From a virus, in the IMG/VR virus record IMGVR_UViG_3300027861_002706, positions 53,602 to 117,601 of that record: DNA of 64,000 nucleotides. One strand, written 5' to 3'. The position numbers and the translations under genes were made by a program. Of this stretch, positions 29,290-38,599 are shown in pieces (the first letter of the stretch is position 1; the number at the start of each line of letters is the position of its first letter). The notes beneath the pieces are model-generated. The model made no database searches, was not told the DNA's origin, and saw only the letters and a list, made by a program, of their open reading frames with translations.

Positions 29290-30845
29290 TAGCCTATCCC
29301 CTCTCCCTTAGCTAGAGATATCGTAGTATTAATCGTAACCAACTCGAATGCAGGTACCATGCTCAAGTCAATCGTCACTTCTCCTAGAACCTGCTGATCT
29401 GGAGTAGATGATATTGCAAAGTCATAAGACTTTATTGCACCCTTCTTTAGTGCTCTCTGAAGATTTGTATCTATCGCACTTTCCAGTGCCGCGAGGAACG
29501 GTCCGCTAATCGGTTTGCCGATAAACGCCTCACCGGCATCTCTTATTATTTCACCCATTGCTTGAGTGGTTCTTATCGTAGTCACTCTAGTATAATCGGA
29601 TCTCGAGTTGATTCCAGCATTAAATGCTCCAGTTATCCCAGAAGTAATTACATAGCCAGCTGCTTTTTGAAGTAGTGCTACTATTCTATGTTGAAGCAGA
29701 GACCTAGCCTGAACTCCGCTGAGAGTTCTAGCTTGCCCAAGACCAGCAAGAGGCCTATTCGTTACACCGATATGGGGCTGAACTACAGTAAGCATTGCAG
29801 CGTACGAAGCAGCACCATTGCTGTTAACATAAGAAACAGTACCAGCGCCTTTTGCTACAGCAAACTTCTTCGCCTCAGTACCAAATGCTCTTGCTGTACC
29901 TCCGACTACACTAACATATGCACCAGCGTCTATTTTGTTTCCATCACCATCAGTAGCAGCAGTACCATCGGTATCATTCGGCTGCATTAAGCCTATGTAG
30001 TCTGTACTAGGCGCAGATGCATCAGTGGAGTTTAGAACTGATCCCTTAAGATACTTCACCCAACTAGATCCAGTGAATGATTCACCAGTATAGCTGGCAT
30101 TAGAAGCTCCTCCGTATACTGAAGTATCGCCGGCATCCTGTGTAAGATATTTTACATATTCATTAACAAGAGTAAGACTAGGCGTCATGAACCAGGCACC
30201 TGTAGTTGAAGTGAAGTCTGAGACAGCGGTAGCGCCGGCGTCTTTCCACGTGAGCTGTTTGGCCACATGTCCTATTGGAGTAACACCGATAACGCCGAAT
30301 GCGCTATTGCTCTCTTTTGTCAACTGATAGCAAAACTCTCCAAGTTGAGCAACAAAACTATTACCAACAAGACTATCGGTAGCTGCAGCATCAGTTGTAC
30401 CAGAGAAAGCTCCATCGGCATATGCTCCAGCGACATATACTATATCTACTTCATGATGCTGTAGCTTAGAATAGGTAGATGCTAGCTTGGTATACAGCCC
30501 AGACATGTGGTCACCTACATCTGTACCGGAGTAGGGTGTAATGACACCAGTGTCGGTTACTACTACTTCGATATTAGTAGTGCCGGCAGCTATTGCCTCT
30601 TCTATCGCAAGAGTGATTTCAGATGGCGAACCATCGGTTTGATTCCTCAAATTGCGCATAGCCACGCCAACATTATCTATCAGCAACGGCTCGTTCATCG
30701 GGATTATTCCCGGAGTTGCACCTTCGAAACCACCAATAATAGTTAACTTGGGTCCAGGATTAGGCGGAGCAATCCTGAGTCCAAAATCATTGATAGTAAC
30801 ATTGACAGTTGGTAGACTGTCAGTATTCGTAATTCCACTTACCAT
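29289..30845 (-). CDS. Contractile tail sheath protein (518 aa)
   Basis: The sheath surrounds the tube and contracts during injection. The C-terminal domain is diagnostic: RTTQAMGEIIRDAGEAFIGKP, SALESAIDTNLQRALKKGAI-like helix, then SSTPDQQVLGEVTIDLSMVP and the strand VTINTTISLA that interlocks neighbouring sheath subunits. The N-terminal domain (PTVNVTINDFGLRIAPPNPGPKLTIIGG) and the variable middle loops rich in Gly/Ser/Thr match other sheaths; the length of about 500 residues is usual. It lies directly upstream of the tube gene, as in other myoviruses. Confidence 0.85.
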   Translation of the reverse strand: MVSGITNTDSLPTVNVTINDFGLRIAPPNPGPKLTIIGGFEGATPGIIPMNEPLLIDNVGVAMRNLRNQTDGSPSEITLAIEEAIAAGTTNIEVVVTDTGVITPYSGTDVGDHMSGLYTKLASTYSKLQHHEVDIVYVAGAYADGAFSGTTDAAATDSLVGNSFVAQLGEFCYQLTKESNSAFGVIGVTPIGHVAKQLTWKDAGATAVSDFTSTTGAWFMTPSLTLVNEYVKYLTQDAGDTSVYGGASNASYTGESFTGSSWVKYLKGSVLNSTDASAPSTDYIGLMQPNDTDGTAATDGDGNKIDAGAYVSVVGGTARAFGTEAKKFAVAKGAGTVSYVNSNGAASYAAMLTVVQPHIGVTNRPLAGLGQARTLSGVQARSLLQHRIVALLQKAAGYVITSGITGAFNAGINSRSDYTRVTTIRTTQAMGEIIRDAGEAFIGKPISGPFLAALESAIDTNLQRALKKGAIKSYDFAISSTPDQQVLGEVTIDLSMVPAFELVTINTTISLAKGEGIG

Positions 30846-30860
30846 TTTTTCTTACCTCCA

Positions 30861-32030
30861 TTAACCTGTATCTGTAAATCTCTGGTCTATTACGCTGTAG
30901 TCTCCATACAAGTAATTTCCACTTGCGTCATGAAAAGCATCAAAAATTGTTGCAAACCTATCTCCGAATGGCCCCATCACGCTACCTGCTGTTTCTGGAC
31001 TTTGGCCAGTAGGAGGACTAACTGCACTGTCGCTCCAAGCTATTCTGCTCGACAAATTTATAGAAGTTACATTATGAATGACTTCTACTGTATGTTCTTC
31101 GGTTCTAAAATACCACTCTACGGTGTATCCTATTATGTCGTCTCGCCACACCTTAACTTTTTGGTCTGCTCGTCTCTGCCAATACAGTAGCTCTTGAACA
31201 CCATTCTTTTTCAGAACCCAAGCATACTTATATAAGAAATCGTTAAACCAAGTTATTAGCTTTTCGGCACCAAAATGAGTGCTACTGTAACAAGTAAATC
31301 TTAATATATTATCGTACCATTGTCCACGTACCTGGATCGAGTAGTTTTGTGGGTCATCGGGATGCTTGTAAATTTCTCTAACTCTAGGCTTAATTTCTTT
31401 CATCATGTCAAATGGTCTCTTGCCTACAGTCCCAGGCTCTTGCCGTATAAGCTCTACCGATATCGTTGGAGTAAACGGCTCCGCCTGAGAGACCCCTATG
31501 TCTCCCGAGCTATCTGACATGTCTGTGCCAGGCGTGTCTGGGTAAGCATGTAAGAACTTTACAAGTTTAGTAGTTTCCGCCCCTATCCCATCTGGGTTGA
31601 TAAACTCTAGCTTATCACTACCCTTTGGCCCAGTAATCCCTGTCTCGAGAAGGACTGCTCCATAGAACCTATTGTCTGGCGTTTTGGGTACATATTTAAC
31701 TGTGTATATTTCTGATGTATTTATATTTCGTATCTTATCCCCAAATTTAGGCTCTACTATCATGAATGGGAATACAATTAAAAATGGATTTTTCTTAGAA
31801 ACAGTAAAATACATCTGATATTTAGGCAGCAATTTACCTATCATATCATATATATCTTGCACATTTGCAGATCTGTCAGCCATAGACCTAGGCGGTCTAA
31901 GGAAGTCTTCTTTCTCAGTAATACCAAGTATTATATTTCTTGCTATAGGGGAAGTATTAAAATACTGTAGTGTTAGTTCGTCAAAATCCTCAAGGATAGG
32001 ATCGCCGGACTTATCATTTCTAATTGACAT
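30861..32030 (-). CDS. Tail completion/neck-region protein (about 389 aa)
   Basis: Unnamed family. The N-terminal part (NIILGITEKEDFLRPPRSMADR) is mixed alpha/beta; a central beta-rich region has YFTVSKKNPFLIVFPFMIVEPKFGD, and a later one has VTDYVSVELIRQEPGTVG-like strands and YSIQVRGQWYDNILRFTCYSSTHFGAEKLITWFNDFL. It sits 15 bases upstream of the sheath, where tail terminator or neck connector proteins lie. I chose ATG 32030, with GAGAG 8 bases upstream; an in-frame GTG at 32048 preceded by AGG would add six residues. The function is inferred from position. Confidence 0.5.
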   Translation of the reverse strand: MSIRNDKSGDPILEDFDELTLQYFNTSPIARNIILGITEKEDFLRPPRSMADRSANVQDIYDMIGKLLPKYQMYFTVSKKNPFLIVFPFMIVEPKFGDKIRNINTSEIYTVKYVPKTPDNRFYGAVLLETGITGPKGSDKLEFINPDGIGAETTKLVKFLHAYPDTPGTDMSDSSGDIGVSQAEPFTPTISVELIRQEPGTVGKRPFDMMKEIKPRVREIYKHPDDPQNYSIQVRGQWYDNILRFTCYSSTHFGAEKLITWFNDFLYKYAWVLKKNGVQELLYWQRRADQKVKVWRDDIIGYTVEWYFRTEEHTVEVIHNVTSINLSSRIAWSDSAVSPPTGQSPETAGSVMGPFGDRFATIFDAFHDASGNYLYGDYSVIDQRFTDTG

Positions 32031-32487
32031 TCCACACACTCTCTTCACATAAACACCTGTAGTATATTATTTTACCATTAATTCCACGCTGCTCGCTCAC
32101 ATCCTGTATGTCGTAGTACTTAGTTATCTTGAAGGGCTTTATCGGCTCTAATGTAGCTTCGTCTATAGCTAGTTCCACTATCCAATCTAGCTCCCTCGGA
32201 TTCATACTATACCTAAGATAAAAGATATACTTGGGTACAGTTATTAATCCTATTGGAGTTCCTAGCTCATCAGATCCACCTGACATTCCTACAGGACTCT
32301 TCCTGGCCTTAGTAATGTGATCTGTATATGTATGTCCAGACGTGGTCGTATCTGGTGCAGCAGTCAAGCCTTCACCAGTGGGACTATCTACGTTGGGAGA
32401 GCTAGGACTAAGCAGCACTTTTCTAAGCGCGATCCAGTACCCATTCTCTTTTACAAACTTCTCAAACTCTAATCTCATTTGAGTCAT
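32020..32487 (-). CDS. Small head-tail joining region protein (155 aa)
   Basis: A small alpha/beta protein: helix MRLEFEKFVKENGYWIALRKVLL, a disordered Gly/Ser/Thr stretch (residues 30-60), then strands YIFYLRYSMNPRELDWIVELAID and FKITKYYDIQDVSEQRGINGKIIYYRCLCEESVWNVN. Size and order before the sheath fit a head-tail connector, but I do not recognise the family. Start ATG 32487 follows the upstream stop by two bases; an earlier in-frame ATG at 32505 would overlap the upstream gene by 16 bases. It overlaps the next gene by 11 bases. Confidence 0.5.
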   Translation of the reverse strand: MTQMRLEFEKFVKENGYWIALRKVLLSPSSPNVDSPTGEGLTAAPDTTTSGHTYTDHITKARKSPVGMSGGSDELGTPIGLITVPKYIFYLRYSMNPRELDWIVELAIDEATLEPIKPFKITKYYDIQDVSEQRGINGKIIYYRCLCEESVWNVN

Positions 32488-32489
32488 GA

Positions 32490-35400
32490 TTATCCATCTC
32501 CCCATAGATTATCGCTAGCATGCGTACCACCTATTTTATCAGACGCTGGCCTAGATATCTGTGTGTCGGTTGCCGATATCCTGGGATCTTTGTCGGATAT
32601 AGCACCTTGAGGTATACTGTCTTTTAGCGCAGGAACTAGTCTGACTATTACATCTAGACTTGAACTGATAGCAGAATCCAGGAAGATACGAGCACTATTA
32701 GTAAAGTCTAGGGATATTGCTGCGCTGGATAGCGCGCTAGACACCACATTGCCAACAATGGGAACTATCAGTCTGGCAGAAGTAACTCCTTCCGAAGAAA
32801 CCGATCCAGATATAAGTATAACTTTCTCTGCTCCAGCTATGATTATAGTCTCACTAGAAATTTGTCCAGATAGATCACTACTGAGTGATAGAGAAGCTGA
32901 AGTTACACTAGAGCCTGCAGTCTCTGCAGATAGAACCTTATCTCCTGTTTTAGACAGGCTTGAAGTAACAACACATTCTCCAACAGTAGTTCCGGAAACA
33001 CTTGATACAGTAGAAATAGTAGCAGTGCTAATTGCACTTCCTGTTGCAGTCGCAGATACACCGTGGATCAGGAGTGTACCGGCCTCGACTATAGCCTCAC
33101 TTGATATAGCTGATTCTAATCCTACACCTAGCTGCTGTTCTGAAGTAGCTACTGACTCACTCGAAATAGATCCGGAAACATAAGTCGCTACGCTAGTAGA
33201 ACTAGTAGAAACAGATACACTTACTATTGAAGCAGCAATAGCGTATGTAACGCTAACGTTACCAACAGATACTGCAGTACCTCTGATAGACCCTACGCTT
33301 TCAGAAGTAGGTAATGCTGCTGAAACTACTGCCAAACCTGAAGAAGATGCACTCAAGTCAGCGACGAGGTTGAGCACACCTGTAACAACGCTAGTCGAAG
33401 TAACAGTCGCAGTGAGAGCCGTATCCACGAGTGTGGCACTTATCGCAGTTCCCTCTGTGACTATGGAGCCCCTCAGATCGGTGACCACGCTAAGAGTACT
33501 GGCGGTAACGCTAGTGGAGCTGACAGCTGCGACAAGAGTTGTGTCCACTAGTGTGGCGCTTACTGTGGTTCCCTCTGTGATTATCGAACCTCTGAGGTCG
33601 GTAACCACGCTTATACTACTGCTAGAACTAGAAGATCCGATAGTACTGGCAACGACGAAAGCATCTGCTGTTACAGCAGAAGTAGCAACTGTCAGTCCTG
33701 TAATATCAGCAACTACAACATAATCTACGACTGTAGCCAGCTGAGTAACTGTAGTTCCTATGGCGGACCCAGAAAACTCTGCTACTCCTGATTCTGTTAG
33801 TGCTGCTGAAATATCACATATTCCTACAGATTCAGCTACGCAGCTATACCCCATAGTTAGCGTAGATGTAGCAACAGCTGTACCTGCAGATGCTCCAACA
33901 GAAGAGTAGGAGGCAACAGCGCTGCCAGTAGCAGTAGCTTCTCCAGAAGCAGTGGCAGCCAGGTCGGTAACTATACTAAGGGCACTGGTAGTAACAGCGG
34001 TAGAGGTTGTAGTTGCAGTAAGAGCTGTGACCACGCTGAGTGCACTAGCGGTAACGCTGGTAGAACTAACAGCTGCGACAAGAGTTGTGTCTACCAGTGT
34101 GGCACTCACTGTGGTGCCCTCTGTGATTATGGAGCCTCTGAGGTCGGTAACCACGCTGAGTGCGCTGGTAATAACAGAGGTGGAGGATGTGGTTGCAACG
34201 AGGTCAGTAACCAGCAGCGTGGCACTCACTGTGGTGCCCTCTGTGATTATGGAGCCTCTGAGGTCGGTGACCACGCTGAGTGCGCTGGTAACAACAGAGG
34301 TGGAGGATGTGGTTGCAACGAGGTCAGTAACTACGCTGAGTGCGCTGGTAACAACAGAGGTGGAGGATGTGGTTGCAGCAACATACGTTATAACTTCTAT
34401 CGCAGAAGATATACTCACAGATCCGATAGTAGATCCAGTAAGTTGCCTGTCCATAGCTTTAGTGAAGTTAGATGAAATTATTGTCCTACTGATAAGCTCA
34501 GCTGCAAGATCAGTAACAACACTAATACTACTTTCAGCAACAGAGGTAGAACTAATAGACGCAATAAGATCAGTGACTACCAGTGTAGCACTTACCGTGG
34601 TTCCCTCAGTTACGATGGAGCCTCGAAGGTCGGTGACTACGCTGAGCGCACTGGTGGTGACAGAGGTAGAAGTTGTGGTTGCAACAAGAGTTGTGTCTAC
34701 CAGTGTGGCACTCACTGTGGTTCCCTCAGTGACTATCGAGCCTCTGAGATCGGTAACCACGCTGAGTGCGCTAGTGGTAACGCTGGTGGAAGTTGTGGTT
34801 GCAACGAGGTCAGTGACCACACTGAGTGCGCTGGTGGTGACGCTAGTAGAGGTAGTGGTTGCAACAAGGTCGGTAACCACGCTGAGGGTGCTGGTCGTAA
34901 CGCTCGTGGAGGTCGTGGTTGCGACAAGATCGGTAACCACGCTAAGGCTACTAGTGGTAACACCTGTAGCAGAGATTGAAGCAGCGAGATCGGTGATAAC
35001 CGAGATGCTGCTTTCTGTAACCGCCGGCAGAGAAATTGAAGCTCTTAGATCCGTAACAACAGATATATTGCTTGCAGCAATACCTTCAATGACTATGGAA
35101 GCAGCTAGCTGTCTGGCAACCTGAACATCGCTGGAGGCAACCGTATCTGACTGAATCGCCCCTATTACATCTGTAACTACTCCAGCATTACTGGATATAA
35201 CACTATCGGAAACTACCGATCCTCTTACATCTGTAACAACACTAATGACTCCCTGGCTGTCAGCTACACCAATGATAGTGCCTGTAGCAAGATGGTCGAC
35301 GCCAGCAGCAGCAGAGACTGCCTTTTCCCATCTCGCCTTTAATGGACCTATGTTCCAGTCGCCGTCCTTGCCAGCAGCAAAAATCCTAAATTGATATGTT

Positions 35401-35867
35401 CTACCTTCGACCGCATTATCTACAGATATAGACCATCCACCTTCAGAATGATTATCTCTAATCTCTGCAGAAACATTTTGCTGGCCATTCCCTTCTTCAA
35501 ATTGCAACAATCCTGGCGTATAGTTTTGATCAGTACTCGCTTGGTTAATTCTAGGATTGATAGAATTGCTATGGACAAAGCTTGCATCAACTGCTCCCGT
35601 TAAATATAGCTCATGGGCGCTATTGGCCTGAAGGATAGTATAGCTGCCCGGTGAATTAACATCCTTCCATTCAAGATAGTGATTATTACCAGCACGTATT
35701 CTCTCACTTTCGTCTAGTATATTTGTAAATAGAATAAAATTATCTGACCCAGTATATGTATATATACCTGACTCTGTCGCTGTAGATCCTGGGCCAGCGA
35801 GGAAGGGAGTTACAGCATCTGCTGTACTAAATCCAGTAGTTAGTACTGTACCTATCTCACTTGCCAC
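32490..35867 (-). CDS. Giant 20-residue repeat fibre-like protein (1125 aa)
   Basis: Residues 1-185 form a non-repetitive, beta-rich head (SDNFILFTNILDESERIRAG, EGRTYQFRIFAAGKDGDWNIGP). Residues 190 to about 1060 are a long run of 20-residue units of the type LSVVTDLVATTTSTSVTTSA, with variants LRGSIVTEGTTVSATL, and a short charged tail ends the protein (SDKIGGTHASDNLWGDG). Ser/Thr/Val/Ala make up most of the repeat; it has few charges and no Cys. A beta-solenoid or extended stalk is likely, either a tail or capsid fibre; it resembles phage adhesins but no known fold is certain. DNA repeats are noted separately. Confidence 0.6.
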   Translation of the reverse strand: MASEIGTVLTTGFSTADAVTPFLAGPGSTATESGIYTYTGSDNFILFTNILDESERIRAGNNHYLEWKDVNSPGSYTILQANSAHELYLTGAVDASFVHSNSINPRINQASTDQNYTPGLLQFEEGNGQQNVSAEIRDNHSEGGWSISVDNAVEGRTYQFRIFAAGKDGDWNIGPLKARWEKAVSAAAGVDHLATGTIIGVADSQGVISVVTDVRGSVVSDSVISSNAGVVTDVIGAIQSDTVASSDVQVARQLAASIVIEGIAASNISVVTDLRASISLPAVTESSISVITDLAASISATGVTTSSLSVVTDLVATTTSTSVTTSTLSVVTDLVATTTSTSVTTSALSVVTDLVATTTSTSVTTSALSVVTDLRGSIVTEGTTVSATLVDTTLVATTTSTSVTTSALSVVTDLRGSIVTEGTTVSATLVVTDLIASISSTSVAESSISVVTDLAAELISRTIISSNFTKAMDRQLTGSTIGSVSISSAIEVITYVAATTSSTSVVTSALSVVTDLVATTSSTSVVTSALSVVTDLRGSIITEGTTVSATLLVTDLVATTSSTSVITSALSVVTDLRGSIITEGTTVSATLVDTTLVAAVSSTSVTASALSVVTALTATTTSTAVTTSALSIVTDLAATASGEATATGSAVASYSSVGASAGTAVATSTLTMGYSCVAESVGICDISAALTESGVAEFSGSAIGTTVTQLATVVDYVVVADITGLTVATSAVTADAFVVASTIGSSSSSSSISVVTDLRGSIITEGTTVSATLVDTTLVAAVSSTSVTASTLSVVTDLRGSIVTEGTAISATLVDTALTATVTSTSVVTGVLNLVADLSASSSGLAVVSAALPTSESVGSIRGTAVSVGNVSVTYAIAASIVSVSVSTSSTSVATYVSGSISSESVATSEQQLGVGLESAISSEAIVEAGTLLIHGVSATATGSAISTATISTVSSVSGTTVGECVVTSSLSKTGDKVLSAETAGSSVTSASLSLSSDLSGQISSETIIIAGAEKVILISGSVSSEGVTSARLIVPIVGNVVSSALSSAAISLDFTNSARIFLDSAISSSLDVIVRLVPALKDSIPQGAISDKDPRISATDTQISRPASDKIGGTHASDNLWGDG
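33370..35110. repeat. Tandem 60-bp repeat array in the 1125-aa gene
   Basis: The DNA behind the 20-residue repeats shows a 60-bp periodicity; the best-preserved parts are 34101-34200 and 34221-34320, which match at all but two of 100 positions. Copies toward the ends have diverged more, as expected from repeated duplication and recombination. Confidence 0.8.
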
Positions 35868-35876
35868 TTAACTCCC

Positions 35877-37385
35877 CTAAGCCTGGTCTAAGTCAACTCC
35901 GAAAAAGATTTTTCCAGTTTCGTGTTGTACGATATGGTGAGGTCCATTTGGTGGAGATGCATAATACTGAATAGTACCACCCTCTAAAGCTTCAGCATTC
36001 ATTAACCAATATCTTGAGTAAACTACATCTTTGTCAGCGTTACATACAAAGCCAGTTAAGCTAATATACCAATCAGCGACCCCTTCGGTATCTGCTGATA
36101 CATATCCTGTTCCAGGCAGTAGGTAAGTTAAACCATTATAGTAATCTTCTACTGCAAATCTAAAGCCCATGCCATCGCCCAGGAGTCCCTCTAGCGAGAA
36201 ATTCGTCAGCTGCTCTACATCTCTGCCAGCAGTGAATAGTTTATCCCGATATACAGGATTTCCATCCATGTCTACACCAAACTCTTCACCATAGAATTGA
36301 TAAGTTCTCGACATTCCGGCTATAGTCGCACTGACTTTATGATCTGTTGGGCCTGAAGGACCCTGGCCTACTATATCATATGGATAACCTGAATCAGGAG
36401 AGGTACTACTTATATTAGAAACAGCGGATTCAAAGGTTCCATTAAGCACTCCTACATCTTCGTAGTCGGCTACTGAGAGACTGGCGCCAGTTTCATTCAA
36501 TCTAAAACAATGAACTAAGTCAGACTGTTGATCTCCATCGACAGGTACAGTCTTAAGACTCTCTAGCTTTCCGTAGTTTATAACAGAAGCCATATCTGAC
36601 TTCCAAAATCTATGCTCGCAGTGTCCGCCAGGCCAACTCCTATTTAGTTTGCTAGAAGCGCTATTATTCTGTTGCGTACCGAAGAATCCAGCAAGACCTG
36701 AAGTACCTAACATAGAATTATCATTATTATCTAGCTGTCTGTGTATAAATACCAAGATTGGCCCATTCGCTGGATCAGTTTCACTCCTGATCATTCTAAA
36801 ATACTTACCAGGCGTATGAGTAGTATCACCCTCCTGTGGACCCCAAAAAGTACCATTAAGATTATCTACTGTTCCACCTGCATCAGTCCCATCAGAATTT
36901 TTACCCAATCTGCCGACTAGCCATTCCCACTGACTATCTGTACTGTTGTACCTAAGAACAGAGTGATACCACTCATCTGGACTCATCCAGTCATCTGCGT
37001 TGGCTGTCTCCAGGGCTACATTACCGGACCAGCCGTTAGTGCCAGTATTTCCCCGAACATATCCAAATCTTACCCTTAGTGCGTTGGTATTTCTTAGCCG
37101 TAACTGATATCCGCAGATTTTAGAATTCGACTGTTGCCTTATATCTACAGCAAACTGGTAATTCGTACCTGAATTATCAAAACGTGAAATATAAAAAAAT
37201 GTTTCTATACATGTAACACCGATTTTGCTAGCCCACATACCGTCTAACTCTGACTGCGTTTGAGGGAATAGCCCATGAGCCTGGTGACTCTCTAGCCACC
37301 AGCCAAGATACGCACCTGCACCCCGAGTTGCGGTAGTATGCTCCGTGTCTCCGAGATGATATGGATCATATGAGCCTGTAGGCAT
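35877..37385 (-). CDS. LamG/concanavalin-like lectin-domain protein (502 aa)
   Basis: A surface or adhesion-type structural protein. The stretch EWYHSVLRYNSTDSQWEWL (about residues 136-154) and HCFRLNETGASLSVADYEDVGVLNG (about 290-315) are typical LamG/concanavalin-A-fold jelly-roll segments, and the domain probably binds glycans. The N-terminus (MPTGSYDPYHLGDTEH) is short and has no signal peptide. A C-terminal region with many aromatic residues (TGYVSADTEGVADWYISLTGF) may be a second domain. It overlaps the 208-aa gene by one base. Glycan binding is inferred from fold-like signatures; the ligand is unknown. Confidence 0.6.
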   Translation of the reverse strand: MPTGSYDPYHLGDTEHTTATRGAGAYLGWWLESHQAHGLFPQTQSELDGMWASKIGVTCIETFFYISRFDNSGTNYQFAVDIRQQSNSKICGYQLRLRNTNALRVRFGYVRGNTGTNGWSGNVALETANADDWMSPDEWYHSVLRYNSTDSQWEWLVGRLGKNSDGTDAGGTVDNLNGTFWGPQEGDTTHTPGKYFRMIRSETDPANGPILVFIHRQLDNNDNSMLGTSGLAGFFGTQQNNSASSKLNRSWPGGHCEHRFWKSDMASVINYGKLESLKTVPVDGDQQSDLVHCFRLNETGASLSVADYEDVGVLNGTFESAVSNISSTSPDSGYPYDIVGQGPSGPTDHKVSATIAGMSRTYQFYGEEFGVDMDGNPVYRDKLFTAGRDVEQLTNFSLEGLLGDGMGFRFAVEDYYNGLTYLLPGTGYVSADTEGVADWYISLTGFVCNADKDVVYSRYWLMNAEALEGGTIQYYASPPNGPHHIVQHETGKIFFGVDLDQA

Positions 37386-38011
37386 TATATCTTCCTGTCA
37401 GTCTTGGTATCTTTTCTTCTAGCATTTTTTCTTATATTAATAGCGGAGCCATTGCTATAAGGATTAGATACCGATGCTACGCTATTAGCACTAGCCCAGA
37501 ATTCACATGTGATCTGTACTGAACTAGTGATAGTAGATCCTGCAGTAACAATTAATCTTAGTCTAGTCATAGTTGCACCCTGCAACTGCAGAATCCTATC
37601 TTTTATATCAAATATAGTTATTCCGCCGTCCAAACCCTCCTTAATCACATCCTCTTGATCACCCTGAAGATAGGCACTGGACCATACAGCTCCAGTAACA
37701 GAATCATCATCCTCTAGATCCTGTCCAGTGGGAGCAACACTGGCTGTCCACTCGACATATCCATCGATATCTAATGAGCTGTCTATGCCGCTATCAGAAT
37801 TAAATATTCTATAAAACGTATCCTCAAAGTAAGAGACAGGTTGCGGCGAAAAATATCCAGTAAAAGGAAGGGTTATCCCACTAGATAAAACGATACTCTC
37901 ACTACTCACAGGTACTTCAGAAGACAGATATGCACCATTATTCCTGGGCATACCTATATGAGAGTTAGGAGTTCCCATGACAGAAATAGAGGTTAATACT
38001 CTTCTGGCCAT
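37385..38011 (-). CDS. Structural protein of unknown function in adhesion module (208 aa)
   Basis: No family recognised. The beginning (MARRVLTSISVMGTPNSHIG) could be mistaken for a signal peptide, but it lacks a proper hydrophobic core. The rest is beta-rich (YFSPQPVSYFEDTFYRIF, VTGAVWSSAYLQG, RLRLIVTAGSTITSSVQITCEFW), and it ends in a strongly basic tail (IRKNARRKDTKTDRKI). The tail might bind nucleic acid or mask an interaction. It lies between the lectin-like gene (one-base overlap) and the 192-aa gene (9 bases away), both probable virion surface proteins, so I assign a structural role by context. Confidence 0.45.
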   Translation of the reverse strand: MARRVLTSISVMGTPNSHIGMPRNNGAYLSSEVPVSSESIVLSSGITLPFTGYFSPQPVSYFEDTFYRIFNSDSGIDSSLDIDGYVEWTASVAPTGQDLEDDDSVTGAVWSSAYLQGDQEDVIKEGLDGGITIFDIKDRILQLQGATMTRLRLIVTAGSTITSSVQITCEFWASANSVASVSNPYSNGSAINIRKNARRKDTKTDRKI

Positions 38012-38020
38012 AGTACTCTC

Positions 38021-38599
38021 CTATAGTATGTAGAATGCTTGCCCACTAGCAGGAGTGGTATGTATCTGGCTTATTGTTAGCGTGTTTGCTGCTCCTGTGA
38101 CGTAGTCTTCTATGAAGGCGATTCTTCCATCTAGATTTCCACCGTGGAAAAGAACTGTTCTATCAACCCATTGATCATTTAGACCGGTTAAATCGCTACA
38201 GACAACAGTAGTTAAAGAGCCTGCGGCAGTCGTAGTAAAACTCTTTGCAAGAGTTGGGAAGTCCATATCCATTTGGTGTTGGGCACTGGCGTGGCCATAG
38301 GTTTCTATAGCTATATGGCTATCCATAAATACTTTTGTGGCGGTAGCATCTTCTATTTTTAGATCTATATGAGCACCCGACATTTCAGCAGCGGTCAGAC
38401 TTAACTTATACACTCCGACAAAACTATTGTTCCATTTAGTAGGCTGATTAGTTGTATTAGCTGGAGCTCCAGCGTCTATTGATATTAGTGTGTCTCCGGA
38501 CGGCAAACTAGTTACATGATAGAGTTCATCTCCAGCTGTGTTATATACAGGAATGAATATATCTGTAGCTACACCATATTTTCTCTGAATAGGATTCAT
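38021..38599 (-). CDS. Structural protein, family seen with phage adhesion genes (192 aa)
   Basis: A small beta-rich protein of a type often found next to phage capsid and tail adhesion genes: opening with a strand-turn-strand segment (ATDIFIPVYNTAGDELYHVTSLPSGDT), a middle KWNNSFVGVYKLSLTAAEMSGAHIDLKIED, and a C-terminal GLNDQWVDRTVLFHGGNLDGRIAFIEDY with SGQAFYIL. No enzymatic motif. The gene overlaps its upstream neighbour by 4 bases (ATGA), supporting coupled translation. Its role is inferred as a minor structural component of the virion surface. Confidence 0.5.
   Translation of the reverse strand: MNPIQRKYGVATDIFIPVYNTAGDELYHVTSLPSGDTLISIDAGAPANTTNQPTKWNNSFVGVYKLSLTAAEMSGAHIDLKIEDATATKVFMDSHIAIETYGHASAQHQMDMDFPTLAKSFTTTAAGSLTTVVCSDLTGLNDQWVDRTVLFHGGNLDGRIAFIEDYVTGAANTLTISQIHTTPASGQAFYIL

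Noticed and set aside
33952-35124. Long plus-strand open frame (390 codons) antisense to the repeat gene
   Set aside because: The frame stays open because of the repeating Val/Thr/Ser composition on the opposite strand; there is no ribosome site or conserved start.
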